Shown: one piece after another, positions 52,890-61,018 of the stretch
Layout of the letters: every line of letters begins with the position of its first letter
Position numbering within the stretch: the first letter of the stretch is position 1
Source: Holophagales bacterium UBA5704
GTDB taxonomy: Bacteria > Acidobacteriota > Thermoanaerobaculia > Multivoradales > UBA5704
Length of the DNA stretch: 63,760 nucleotides
Assembly (NCBI GenBank): GCA_002420005.1
Contig: DIHE01000012.1
Coordinates: 50,613-114,372 of the forward strand
Reading direction: 5' to 3'
Translations under genes and position numbers: made by a program
Notes under the pieces: model-generated
What the model was told of the DNA's origin: nothing
Database searches by the model: none
What the model saw: only the letters and a program-made list of their open reading frames with translations

Positions 52890-53570
52890 TCAGGCCGATC
52901 CGGCGAGCACCTTGGCGAGGAAGGGCTCGCACCAGGTCTGAAAACGCCGCCGCCAGGGCGCCGAGCCCGGGCAGTGGCTCAGCAGGCGGGCGGCCAGCCG
53001 CGCCAGGCGCCGGGCTTCGGCCGCCGGGCCGGGCGCGGCGGACAGCAGGCAGAGCTTCTCCGCCAAGGCCCAGCTCCGCTCGTCCCCGCGGAGCACGTCG
53101 ATGAGGTGGCTCTGTGCGGCGGCGGCGAGCGGCGCCATCCGCGCCCACCTCTCCTCCGCCCACGCCCGATCCGCGGCGCGGGGTCCCGTCCCCCGATTTC
53201 GCTGCGACAACTGCAGAAGGTACGGCGCCATGCCTTCCTGAACGGCCCGCGCGACGACCCTCTCCAGGTCCGGTGCCGGGCCGCCCGCATCCCCGGCGCC
53301 ACGGGCGCGCTGATAGGCGCGCCGGATGCTGCGGCTCACGTCCACCAGGTGGTCGAAGAACGCGGTGGACACCTCGACCGGCGCGACGAGCTTCTGCTTC
53401 GTGCGGCGGCCGGGCTTCTTCCTGCCCAGCTCGTAGTCTGAAATCAAGCCCGGATCGACGCTCGAGCGCCGCGCCAGCTCCGCCTGGTTCCAGCGGGGCT
53501 CCGGCATCGAGCGCAGGAGGATCACCGCGAGGCCCACGTCGCGGAGGTCTTCTTTCTCACCAGAGGCCAT
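52890..53570 (-). CDS. XRE-family regulator, apparently shortened
   Basis: A 226-residue protein. A helix-turn-helix lies at about residues 26-60 (WNQAELARRSSVDPGLISDYE). The second half aligns with the longer regulator at 53919: WAEERWARMAPL with AEEVWSRLAKIP, VLRGDERSWALAEKL with VLRGDDRTWALAERI, and RRFQTWCEPFLAKVLAG with VRGWCEPILANALRVGG. It then stops exactly where the TPR-containing half of the longer paralogue begins, 10 bases before the repeat array. It may be a natural short form or a truncation at the array. Divergent from the small peptide gene. Confidence 0.8.
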   Translation of the reverse strand: MASGEKEDLRDVGLAVILLRSMPEPRWNQAELARRSSVDPGLISDYELGRKKPGRRTKQKLVAPVEVSTAFFDHLVDVSRSIRRAYQRARGAGDAGGPAPDLERVVARAVQEGMAPYLLQLSQRNRGTGPRAADRAWAEERWARMAPLAAAAQSHLIDVLRGDERSWALAEKLCLLSAAPGPAAEARRLARLAARLLSHCPGSAPWRRRFQTWCEPFLAKVLAGSA

Positions 53571-53591
53571 CGTCCACCCTTTCCTTGATCG

Positions 53592-53608
53592 AGCCCTCCT
53601 TGAGGGCT
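53592..53608. promoter_or_regulatory. Perfect palindrome in the XRE/peptide divergent region
   Basis: AGCCCTC-CTT-GAGGGCT, a 7-bp perfect inverted repeat 22 bases upstream of the XRE start, followed on the plus strand by TTT. Either an operator for the XRE protein or a hairpin in its leader; on the plus strand it could also terminate. The position between regulator and peptide genes is what makes it interesting. Confidence 0.45.
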
Positions 53609-53712
53609 TTTCACGTCCGTTTGCGGCACCGCGACTGTCACTCTAAGGAAGCCGGAGCCGCCCCGGCGGCCACAGAGGCCCCCGCGGAGCGCTCCGAGAC
53701 AAGGAGCCGGTC

Positions 53713-53904
53713 ATGCTGTCTCGCGCTGCACAGATTTCTCTTCTGATCCTCGCCCTCGGTACCGGAGTCGCCTCCGTCTGGGACACGCTCGCCACCACCT
53801 GGGGGGAGAACGGCTGCTGGGTAGATCCCAATGGCGGCTGCGCACCTCTGGTGGAAGTCGACAACGGGTGCCGGGTCGACCCGAGTGGGAGCTGCATCGA
53901 CTGA
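53713..53904 (+). CDS. Small secreted cysteine-containing peptide
   Basis: A 63-residue protein. Residues 1-21 are a hydrophobic signal or anchor (ISLLILALGTGVASV). The mature tail holds two copies of a short motif: NGCWVDPNGGC and NGCRVDPSGSC, four cysteines likely in two disulfides. The RBS AAGGAG lies 8 bases before ATG 53713. It sits between two related XRE regulators, divergent from one and convergent with the other. This resembles the gene layout of peptide-sensing regulators, though the regulator's peptide-binding TPRs are present only in the second. Function unknown. Confidence 0.72.
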   Translation: MLSRAAQISLLILALGTGVASVWDTLATTWGENGCWVDPNGGCAPLVEVDNGCRVDPSGSCID

Positions 53905-53918
53905 GCCGAGGTTGGTGC

Positions 53919-55393
53919 TCACGGCTCGAACCGCAACCCGGGACTGTATTGCGCCCGGTAGAGGTACTTGATCAGCCGCCGGGTCCATGCCACTTCAACC
54001 TCTCCCGCCTTGGCGGCCTGGCAGAACAGCGTCAGTGCCGCCAGGGCTTCCTTGTGGACACCCTGGTCGTGAAAGATCCACAGCATCTCCTCTGCCAGCT
54101 CCTGCACCCGTGGGAGCTGGCCCTGCTCCAGGTGCGCCACGGCCACCTCCAGGCTCACAAGGGCGAAGTCGTAGGCGATCCTCTCGGCATGGAGGTATGC
54201 CCGGACCTCGGTCAACGCCGCAAGAGCCTCCGCCCTTCTTCCAAGCCCCACCAGGGTCCTTCCCCGTAGCCAGCGGACCCTCACCTGATCCAGCTCGTTG
54301 CCCGAATCGGCCGCCAACTGCTCAACCACCGGGACCAGCACCGACCCGGTTTCGAAAAGATCCAGGTGACAGAGATTGACCGCCTTCATGAAATGGTGCA
54401 GGAACAGATTCCGCGAGCCACTCTGCTCCCCGATCAGCGGCTCGGCTTGGTCCAGCACGCCAAGGGCAGCGTCATAATCCCCCGAGATCTCCAAGGCGGT
54501 CGCCTTCTTGATCAGCAGGCGGGCACGCGCCTGATCGTCGGTCGTGCCCTTCAGAGCTTCATCGAGCAGGGCCTGCGCCTCCTCGAAATGCTCCTCCTGG
54601 TACATGAAGAGCGACGCCTTGAGGTCGAGCCGGCGCAGGCCGTCGAGCAGGCCGGCGGGATCGCCGCCTTCCCCTTGCCGCCACAGCTCGTCGGCGCTGG
54701 CGAATTGCGCTGCGGAGGCCGGGAGGTCGCCGCCGACCCGGAGCGCATTGGCCAGGATGGGCTCGCACCAGCCGCGCACGCGCAGGCACCAGGCTTCCGG
54801 CCCGGGGCATCCCTCGGCGAGCCGAACCGCCAGCCGCGCCAGCCGCAGAGCCTCGCTCGCCCGGTCGGCTGCGGCGGTTTCCGAAGCCCAGCCAATCCGT
54901 TCCGCGAGAGCCCAGGTCCGGTCGTCCCCGCGCAGCACGTCGAGCAGGGCCTCCTGCTCCTGGGGAATCTTCGCCAGGCGGGACCAGACCTCTTCCGCCA
55001 GGCCCGGTGGGCGCGCGCCTGCTCGTGAAGGTGTGCCAGGGCCAGCTCGAGGCGGGCGACCTGCACGGCGGCCCAGGCCCCCGCGGCGGCGGCTTCGTCG
55101 ATCAGCCGGACGTCGTCCTCCGGCAGCAATGCCAGCGCCGGGTGATCCACCGGCCCGAGGTGGGTCAGGCGCTGCGACCACAACGCCGCCTCCACGGCCG
55201 CGGCCGGCACCTTCCAGGGAGAGAGAAAACCCGCGAGCCGCCGGGGGTCCAGCGGTACCTCCCCCTTCTCCCAGCGGCCCACTTGGCGGGCCGTGACCTT
55301 GTTGCGACGCGCCAGCTCTTCCCTCGTCAACCGCAACGAGAAGCGGAACGAGTGCAGCACCGCACCCTCCGCCGACGGCCTGGGTTTCGCCAT
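53919..55393 (-). CDS. XRE-TPR regulator (RRNPP-like architecture), one frameshift
   Basis: A gene of about 491 codons. The N-terminus, MAKPRPSAEG from ATG 55393, includes a helix-turn-helix (LTREELARRNKVTARQVGRW). The middle is helical. The C-terminal half is TPR-like (EEAQALLDEAL, DYDAALGVLDQAE, QVRVRWLRGRTLVGLGRRAEALAAL). Near 55000 the frame shifts by one: coding ends AHRAW in the first frame and continues as AEEVWSRLAKIP in the next; restoring one base to the C-run at 54998-54999 would rejoin it and match the paralogue at 52890. HTH plus TPR is the architecture of RRNPP peptide-sensing regulators. As sequenced, only a truncated N-terminal part would be made. Confidence 0.75.
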
Positions 55394-55558
55394 GCAGCCT
55401 CCGTGAAATGTCGTCCCACAGAAGATAAGGTAGCCGCTGCGACCTGAAACGGGACACGCTGCGCAAAGACTCCGGCCATCCGGACATGGAAAGCCGTCAC
55501 TCAGGGCTGACGCACCCTCGACGCCGCGGGCGGATCGACCCTGGCGTAGGTTCTCGCC

Positions 55559-56074
55559 ATGCAATTCAACGAGATACCGACCCTGGAATCCGAGCGCCTG
55601 TGGTTGCGGCCGTTCCGGCCGGCCGATGTTCCGGCCTTCGCCGCGATGTGGGGAGACCCCGAAGTGATGCACGGGCTTGGGAAGAAGAAACCTTGCGAGC
55701 CGGACGTCGCCTGGCGGCACCTCGCGTTCCTCATCGGCCAATGGCCGCTCGCGGGGTGCGGCATGTGGGCCGTGGAAGAGAAGGAGACCGGCGCCTTCCT
55801 CGGGAGAATCGGCTACGCCCATCCCCCCGGCTGGCCCGGCTTCGAGCTGAGCTGGGCCCTCGCCCGGCCCTACTGGGGACGCGGCTTCGCGACCGAAGGA
55901 GCCCGCACCGCCCTCGACCACGCCGTCAACGTCCTGGGCCGCGACCGTGTGATCAGCTTGATCCTGGACGACAACCAGGCCTCCATCCGCGTCGCCGAGC
56001 GCCTCGGGATGCGCCTGGAAGGCCGGGCGATGGCGGACGACCTGGAGTGTCTCCTCTACGCGACCAGCCGCTGA
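55559..56074 (+). CDS. GNAT family N-acetyltransferase (RimJ/RimL-like)
   Basis: A 171-residue acetyltransferase. It opens LESERLWLRPFRPADVPAF, the usual start of RimJ/RimL-type proteins. The acetyl-CoA loop is ARPYWGRGFATEGARTALD (Q/RxxGxG/A type), and NQASIRVAERLGMRLEG closes the fold. Substrate could be a ribosomal protein N-terminus or a small molecule; not determinable. It stands alone. Confidence 0.88.
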   Translation: MQFNEIPTLESERLWLRPFRPADVPAFAAMWGDPEVMHGLGKKKPCEPDVAWRHLAFLIGQWPLAGCGMWAVEEKETGAFLGRIGYAHPPGWPGFELSWALARPYWGRGFATEGARTALDHAVNVLGRDRVISLILDDNQASIRVAERLGMRLEGRAMADDLECLLYATSR

Positions 56075-56110
56075 CGCACCCTCGGGTTCCGACGGCTGCG
56101 CCGCGCCGGC

Positions 56111-57121
56111 TCACTCCCATCGGCGCTCGCGCTTGAGCCGGGTGAGAAGAGTTTCGAGCTCCTCGGAGGACATCGCCTCGATCTCTGCCCGCCGGTGCGG
56201 ATCGAGCGGGATCGCAAGCAGGTCACAGATCTCCTGGATGCCACGGCGAAGACCGTCGGCCAGCCCACGGTTGAGCCCTTCGGCCAACCCGCGGTTGATC
56301 CCTTCGGCAAGCCCGCGGTTGATCCCTTCGGCAAGCCCCTCGGCGCGGCCTAGCTGGAGCCCGCGGGCTTCTCCGCGGGCCTCCCCCTGCTTCTCCGCGA
56401 GCGAGATGGCGCCACGCGCGTCCTGCTCGGCGATCTTCGACCGGTCGTAGGCCTCCCACTCCTCGGGGGTGAAGCCCGCCGTGCGCGCCTGCTCCAGGGC
56501 GGAACGGAACGGCTCCGCGGACAGCTCCGGGGGGATCACGTCGAGGTTCTCCGCCACCCGGAAGAAATGCGCCCACTGCTCCACCGTGCTCTCTGCCGCA
56601 GCCCCTTTCGTGTACTTGGGCAGCTCCAGGAAGACGTACTGCACCTGCGAGAGCGCCAGGGCGCCGTGGTTCTGCTCCTGCATCCGCCAGCGTGAGAGCA
56701 ACGGAACCGCCGGGCCGCCGGGCTGCGGCGGCGTCGGCCACAGCTCGAAATCGCAGATCGTCACCCCCACCACGTCGCTCAGCTCCAGGTAATGCTCGCC
56801 GCTGTGGATCTGCATCACGTACGCCTTCGAGACGTTGTAGACCACCCGCTTCTCGAACGCCTCGACGTTCAGGACCTGCATCTCCACCACGTACTCGCGA
56901 CCGGCGTGGTCGCGGCACTTGACGTCCACGATCGACAGCTTCAGCTCGGCGACCGGCACCCGCTGCTCGGGGCTCAGGTAGATGAGGTCCGCGATCCGCT
57001 GGTCGCCTTCCAGCTCCAGGAGCGCATTGAGCAGGTCGACGAGCAGATGCTTGTTCGGCTCGGCGCCGAAGATGCGCTTGAAGACGAAGTCGGTCTTGGG
57101 ATCGGCGAAGGTGGGCCACAT
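56111..57121 (-). CDS. Rpn family PD-(D/E)XK nuclease (recombination-promoting nuclease/putative transposase)
   Basis: A 336-residue protein. It opens FADPKTDFVFKRIFG, the invariant start of this family, followed by the nuclease core: ELKLSIVDVKCRDHAGREYV (catalytic Asp) and VEMQVLNVEAFEKRVVYN (ExQ motif). Residues about 255-295 carry an octapeptide repeat (GLAEGINR, twice, then GLAEGLNR and GLADGLRR), encoded by 24-base tandem repeats. The family is called a transposase in databases but has no insertion-sequence ends here. Members cleave DNA and can promote recombination. Confidence 0.9.
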   Translation of the reverse strand: MWPTFADPKTDFVFKRIFGAEPNKHLLVDLLNALLELEGDQRIADLIYLSPEQRVPVAELKLSIVDVKCRDHAGREYVVEMQVLNVEAFEKRVVYNVSKAYVMQIHSGEHYLELSDVVGVTICDFELWPTPPQPGGPAVPLLSRWRMQEQNHGALALSQVQYVFLELPKYTKGAAAESTVEQWAHFFRVAENLDVIPPELSAEPFRSALEQARTAGFTPEEWEAYDRSKIAEQDARGAISLAEKQGEARGEARGLQLGRAEGLAEGINRGLAEGINRGLAEGLNRGLADGLRRGIQEICDLLAIPLDPHRRAEIEAMSSEELETLLTRLKRERRWE

Positions 57122-57214
57122 GGGCTCATCATACGACAGGGGGAGGGCTGCCTGCCCGCGATCCGGCTTGCTTGGCGAGCACGGGCTCTCGGTTTGGCGG
57201 AAGGAAGGCGGCGC

Positions 57215-57241
57215 CTTAGACTTAGTCCGATCAGCTTAGTC
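57215..57241 (+). promoter_or_regulatory. Repeated CTTAGTC motifs before the Phd gene (candidate operator)
   Basis: CTTAGAC at 57215-57221 overlaps CTTAGTC at 57221-57227, and a second exact CTTAGTC lies at 57235-57241, 14 bp further. GACTTAGTC (57219-57227) is also a small palindrome. They lie 14-40 bases before the antitoxin start, where Phd antitoxins bind to autoregulate. An RBS GGAGGTCGAG follows. Confidence 0.5.
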
Positions 57242-57254
57242 TCTGGAGGTCGAG

Positions 57255-57590
57255 ATGGTCACCGTCAACATCCATGAAGCCAAGACCCAGCTCTCGAAAC
57301 TGGTCGATCTGGCGGTCAAGGGCGAAGCGTTCGTGATTGCCAAGGCGGGCAAGCCATTGGTGAAAGTGGCGGCGCTCGATGCCCCCGCGATGCCGCGACG
57401 GCTGGGCTTCCTCGCTGGCGAGATCGCCGTGCCCGAAGATTTCAACCACATGGGCGAAGCCGAGATCGCGGCCCTGTTCGGGAGAAACGCGCGCAGAGGC
57501 CGGCCCGACGGGCCGGGAGAACGGAGCCCAGGGCTTCGGCCGCAGGCCGATGCCCTGGGTCAACAGCCCCCCAACCAACCTGCGGCCTGA
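57255..57590 (+). CDS. Phd/YefM family antitoxin without adjacent toxin
   Basis: A 111-residue frame. Residues 1-80 are a typical Phd antitoxin: MVTVNIHEAKTQLSKLVDLA, GEAFVIAKAGKPLVKV and the toxin-neutralising tail VPEDFNHMGEAEIAALFG. Homologues normally stop at about this point and are followed by a PIN-domain (VapC) toxin. Here the frame runs on about 30 residues into the arm of a fold-back repeat (57499-57738), and no toxin gene follows before the carotenoid oxygenase. The toxin seems lost or replaced by the repeat. Confidence 0.85.
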   Translation: MVTVNIHEAKTQLSKLVDLAVKGEAFVIAKAGKPLVKVAALDAPAMPRRLGFLAGEIAVPEDFNHMGEAEIAALFGRNARRGRPDGPGERSPGLRPQADALGQQPPNQPAA

Positions 57591-57738
57591 CAGGCCGCGA
57601 GAGCATGGCAGCCAGAGGAACCCCGGTCGCCTCTCTCGCGGCCCTTCAGGCCGCAGGCGTAGGGATCGCCTTCATTCCCCAGGGAGTCGGCCTGCGGCCT
57701 CATCCCTGGGCTCCACTCTCCCGGCCCGTCGGGCCGGC
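57499..57738. repeat. 240-bp nested fold-back (MITE-like) element
   Basis: Outer arms of 48 bp at 57499-57546 and 57691-57738 are inverted and match at 43 of 48 positions. Inner arms of 25 bp at 57579-57603 and 57633-57657 are inverted and match at 23 of 25. The interior has no gene. The left arm is read as the C-terminal extension of the antitoxin gene. No transposase is nearby; I could not find a clear target-site duplication. Confidence 0.8.
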
Positions 57739-57797
57739 GGCGACAAGCCGAAATCGCAACGGGGGCGTGCTCGGGAAGCGCGCTGGCGAAGTCGGCT

Positions 57798-59234
57798 TTA
57801 TCGCCCCTCGGCCCAGCAGGCGTGGAACCCCAGGTGCACCGGCGTCTCCAGCCGCACCACCGCGCGCGGGCCGGTGGCGACGTCGAAGGCGTCGAAGACG
57901 AGGAAGGAGCTCTCTTCCTTCGCGGCGTCGAATTGCTGGCAGATCACCGCGCCGCCGGGGCCGTCCGGATCTCCTGCGAAGGCGGGCTCGCCTCCCAGGT
58001 AGCAGCCGGCCGGTGCTTTCCAGACGTCCTCTCGGCCGCTCCAGGTGAGGTGGACGACGGAGTCCAGGAACTTGCGGCCGCGCGGGCCGGCGTGGGAGAT
58101 GCCGAGCATCCAGAAGTCGTCGTAGGCCTTGGTGAAGAGGCGGGGATCGATCGCCGGGAAGTCCGGCGCGGCGCGGTAGGCCAGGGCTTTGCGCTCCACC
58201 ACCCGGTTGCCGGCGAGGTCCAGGACGTAGCGCACCGGGCCTCCCGGTCCCACCGTGGGGAAGAGGTCCGGCACCGGCTCGTATTCGTCGTAGACCGGCC
58301 GCTCCAGCTCGACCACGTCGACGACCAGATGCCCGCCGTCCTCCCAGGCATTGATGGTGTGGAGCGAGTACCCCTCCCCCACCGCCAGGGAGGTGACGGC
58401 CTCGCCGGTCTCGCGGTCGAGCACCAGCAGGCGGGTGCCCCGCTGCGGCTCCCAGCGCAGCGACTCCATCAGCGTCTTGTCCCGGGTCAATGAGGCCATG
58501 TCGAGGACGTAGGGGCCGAGATGGAACACGACATGGCGCGGCCCCACCAGAAAGTCGTGGATCGAAAACGGATGCTCCAGCGCATGCCGGCGCCGCCAGA
58601 CGAGGCGGCCGGAGGGGTCGAAGCGGAAGAGGTTCAGGACCGGCCGGTCGCTCGCAAAGGAGACGCCGAAGTTGAACAGCTCGCCGGTCGCCGGATCGAT
58701 CTTCGCGTGCGCGGCGAACGGGGTCACCGCGTTGATCGCGCCCCCGAAGGTGTAGGTGCCGCGGGTCTCCAGGGTGACCGGATCGAGCTCCCAGGGAATC
58801 CCCTGCTCGCCGAACGCCAAAAGCGTGCCGGCCCACGGGTAGACGCTCACGTTGACCGGTGATTCGAGCGCGATGCCGCGCACCAGGCGGTCGCCGGGGA
58901 ACGCCGTGCCGAAGGTGCGGAACAGCGCCCGGCCGGCCGCCTCCTCGGCGGTCCACTTGTCACTGCGCACGAAACGGCAGGCGAAACGGGCGCCTTCGTC
59001 GGTGAAGGTCAACGCGCAGACCAGGCCGTCGCCGTCCAGCCAGTGCTTGTACCGTACGTCTCCCCGCGCGAAACGGGCGGGACCGTTCAGATAATAGGTG
59101 CCGCGCAGGAACGCCGGGACCCGGCCTTCGACGGCGACCGGCCCCAGGCGCTCGCGGGGGATGAACGAGAACACCTTTTCGAGGCCGGGCGCGAAATCGG
59201 CCGCCGCCTCGCCGGAAACGGTTTCAAGAATCAT
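57798..59234 (-). CDS. Carotenoid cleavage oxygenase (RPE65/CCD family)
   Basis: A 478-residue non-haem iron oxygenase. The family fold is seen in FLRGTYYLNGPARF near the start and KHWLDGDGLVCALTF following. Four iron-ligating histidines are placed as expected: FAAHAKIDP, FSIHDFLVG, SLHTINAWE and, at the C-terminus, LGFHACWAEG. LFTKAYDDFWMLG lies in the predicted channel region. ATG 59234 overlaps the halogenase-like stop by 4 bases (ATGA). It probably cleaves a polyene double bond to give apocarotenoid aldehydes. Last gene of the operon. Confidence 0.9.
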   Translation of the reverse strand: MILETVSGEAAADFAPGLEKVFSFIPRERLGPVAVEGRVPAFLRGTYYLNGPARFARGDVRYKHWLDGDGLVCALTFTDEGARFACRFVRSDKWTAEEAAGRALFRTFGTAFPGDRLVRGIALESPVNVSVYPWAGTLLAFGEQGIPWELDPVTLETRGTYTFGGAINAVTPFAAHAKIDPATGELFNFGVSFASDRPVLNLFRFDPSGRLVWRRRHALEHPFSIHDFLVGPRHVVFHLGPYVLDMASLTRDKTLMESLRWEPQRGTRLLVLDRETGEAVTSLAVGEGYSLHTINAWEDGGHLVVDVVELERPVYDEYEPVPDLFPTVGPGGPVRYVLDLAGNRVVERKALAYRAAPDFPAIDPRLFTKAYDDFWMLGISHAGPRGRKFLDSVVHLTWSGREDVWKAPAGCYLGGEPAFAGDPDGPGGAVICQQFDAAKEESSFLVFDAFDVATGPRAVVRLETPVHLGFHACWAEGR

Positions 59235-61018
59235 CGGGCACCTCCTGCCACCTTGAGCTCGGCCTCCTCCGGGTCGAGGCTCACGGTCATCGGCTCGCCG
59301 GTGAAACGGTCGAGCGGGATCGGCGTGCAGCGCCAGGGCCAGGTCTCGGCTGTCTCGCCGCACGCGGCCAGGCGCGCCCGCCAGCCGTCCGGATCGAACG
59401 ACAAGGCGGCCGGATCGAGGCCGCCGACGAAGCCCGGGTGGGTGAGCGCCCGTGGATCGCCGAGCACCCGGGCGGCGACGTAGGCGGCCGTCCAGCGCGC
59501 CATCTCCTCCAGGTTGTCGAGCTGCTCGTCGAGGATTGTGCGCGCCTCTTCGACCGGCACGCCGACCTTGTAGAAACATTTCTCCGCCGCCACGAGCTGC
59601 CAGGCTTCGTAGAAATCGAAGAACGTCTGCGCCGGCCGGCCGGGCTGGTGCTCTTTCTTCCAGCGGTAGAAACCGGCCAGCACTTCGTGCAGACCGCGAT
59701 TCATCGGGCCGAGGCGGGCGAAACGGCGCAGGTAACTGGTGAGGAAACGGCGGTCGGTGAACAGGTCGTTGATGAACGGGAAGACGTAGAAGGCGAAGTA
59801 GATCGCCAGCTCCCAGGTGTAGCGCAGCGAGAAACACTCCTGGTCGCCGAGGGTGTCGTAGCTGACGGTGTAGCTGGGGATGTACGCCTCGTAAACGGCG
59901 CGCTCCAGGCTCTCATACATCCGCACCTTCGCCTCCAGCTCGCCGCGGTCGCGGGTGAGGATGGCATCGGTGACCAGGGTGTTGTAGATCGAGATCAGAT
60001 CGCCGCCCGGGCTGTAGAGCGGATCGGTGAACCGCCCGGCCTCGCCGCAGAGCGCCCAGCCGTCGGCGGAGATCGATTGCGCCGCGTCCAGCGCGAAGCT
60101 GTCGTAGGCGCCGCGGCCGACGATCTTGCGCTGCGGCAGGTCGCGGGCGAAACAGGGATGGTGGCGGCAGATCCACTCCACCAGCTTGGCCGGCGTGCTC
60201 ACCTCCTCGCGCGGCACCCGTTTCACGTCGTGGACCAGGCCGAGGCTGGTGCGGCCGTGCAGAGGGATCACCCAGAACCAGTAGCCCTCGCCGCAAAAGT
60301 GATTGGTCGCCAGGAACACCGGCGCGTGCCCGAGGGTCCGGCGATCCGGCCGCAGACGGATCTGGCGCGGCGTCAGGTCGGTCAGCTTCTCGACGTCGAG
60401 CAGGCCGTCAACCCAGCAGAAGGTGGTCCCGTGGACGATCGGTGACGGCCGGTCGAGCCCCAGCTTGCGCACCAGGACGCGGCTGCGCCCCGAGGCATCG
60501 ACCACCCAGCGGGCACGGCCGGAGCAGGCGGCTCCGTTCGCGGTGTAGCGGAACGTGTGCGACTCCCCCCCGGTGGCCAGATCGACGTCGAAATCCTTGG
60601 CGGGCGCGACGCAACGAAAGCCCGGGCTCTCGCGGTTGACCCGCAGCAGCTCGGCCTCCAGGACGTTCCTGTCGAGCTGGTAGGTGAAGACGTTCGAAAG
60701 GCCGCGGATGTACGACTGGCTGTACTCTTCATAGCGGCTGTCGCCGGCCGTGCTGCCCCAGTAGAACCGCAGGTTGTACTTCGGGAAGTGGTGGCGCAGC
60801 AGGTGCTCTTCGAGCTCCAGGACGCGGCTGAAGTAGTAGCCGCTCACCTGGACCGTCGCCTCCCCCACCTTCTGCTCCCGCCGCGGGACCTGATGCCGGC
60901 GCTCGAGCAGCAGGATGCGCAGCCCGGGCTCGGCGAGCAGGAGCTGGCGGGCGAGGCAGAGGCCGGCCAGGCCGGCGCCGAGGATCAGAACGTCGCAGTC
61001 GTCAGTTTCTGCATGCAT
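59231..61018 (-). CDS. Flavin-dependent halogenase-like FAD oxidoreductase
   Basis: A 595-residue enzyme. The FAD-binding GAGLAGLCLA lies at 14-23. The halogenase lysine appears in EQKVGEATV (Lys50), and the halogenase-type motif WFWVIP (Trp247, Trp249) follows, along with CGEAGRFTDPLYSPGGD of the FAD-binding C-terminal region. This combination of K...GEAT and WxWxIP marks the flavin-dependent halogenase superfamily, though members of it also do non-halogenating oxidation. About 80 extra residues beyond the usual core follow (TPIPLDRFTGEP). Start at 61018, 34 bases inside the previous gene. Acceptor unknown; an isoprenoid or polyene is suggested by the operon. Confidence 0.83.
   Translation of the reverse strand: MHAETDDCDVLILGAGLAGLCLARQLLLAEPGLRILLLERRHQVPRREQKVGEATVQVSGYYFSRVLELEEHLLRHHFPKYNLRFYWGSTAGDSRYEEYSQSYIRGLSNVFTYQLDRNVLEAELLRVNRESPGFRCVAPAKDFDVDLATGGESHTFRYTANGAACSGRARWVVDASGRSRVLVRKLGLDRPSPIVHGTTFCWVDGLLDVEKLTDLTPRQIRLRPDRRTLGHAPVFLATNHFCGEGYWFWVIPLHGRTSLGLVHDVKRVPREEVSTPAKLVEWICRHHPCFARDLPQRKIVGRGAYDSFALDAAQSISADGWALCGEAGRFTDPLYSPGGDLISIYNTLVTDAILTRDRGELEAKVRMYESLERAVYEAYIPSYTVSYDTLGDQECFSLRYTWELAIYFAFYVFPFINDLFTDRRFLTSYLRRFARLGPMNRGLHEVLAGFYRWKKEHQPGRPAQTFFDFYEAWQLVAAEKCFYKVGVPVEEARTILDEQLDNLEEMARWTAAYVAARVLGDPRALTHPGFVGGLDPAALSFDPDGWRARLAACGETAETWPWRCTPIPLDRFTGEPMTVSLDPEEAELKVAGGAR

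Noticed and set aside
56111..57121. Insertion sequence call for the Rpn gene
   Set aside because: No terminal inverted repeats or target duplications flank the gene; the family is a nuclease despite its transposase label.
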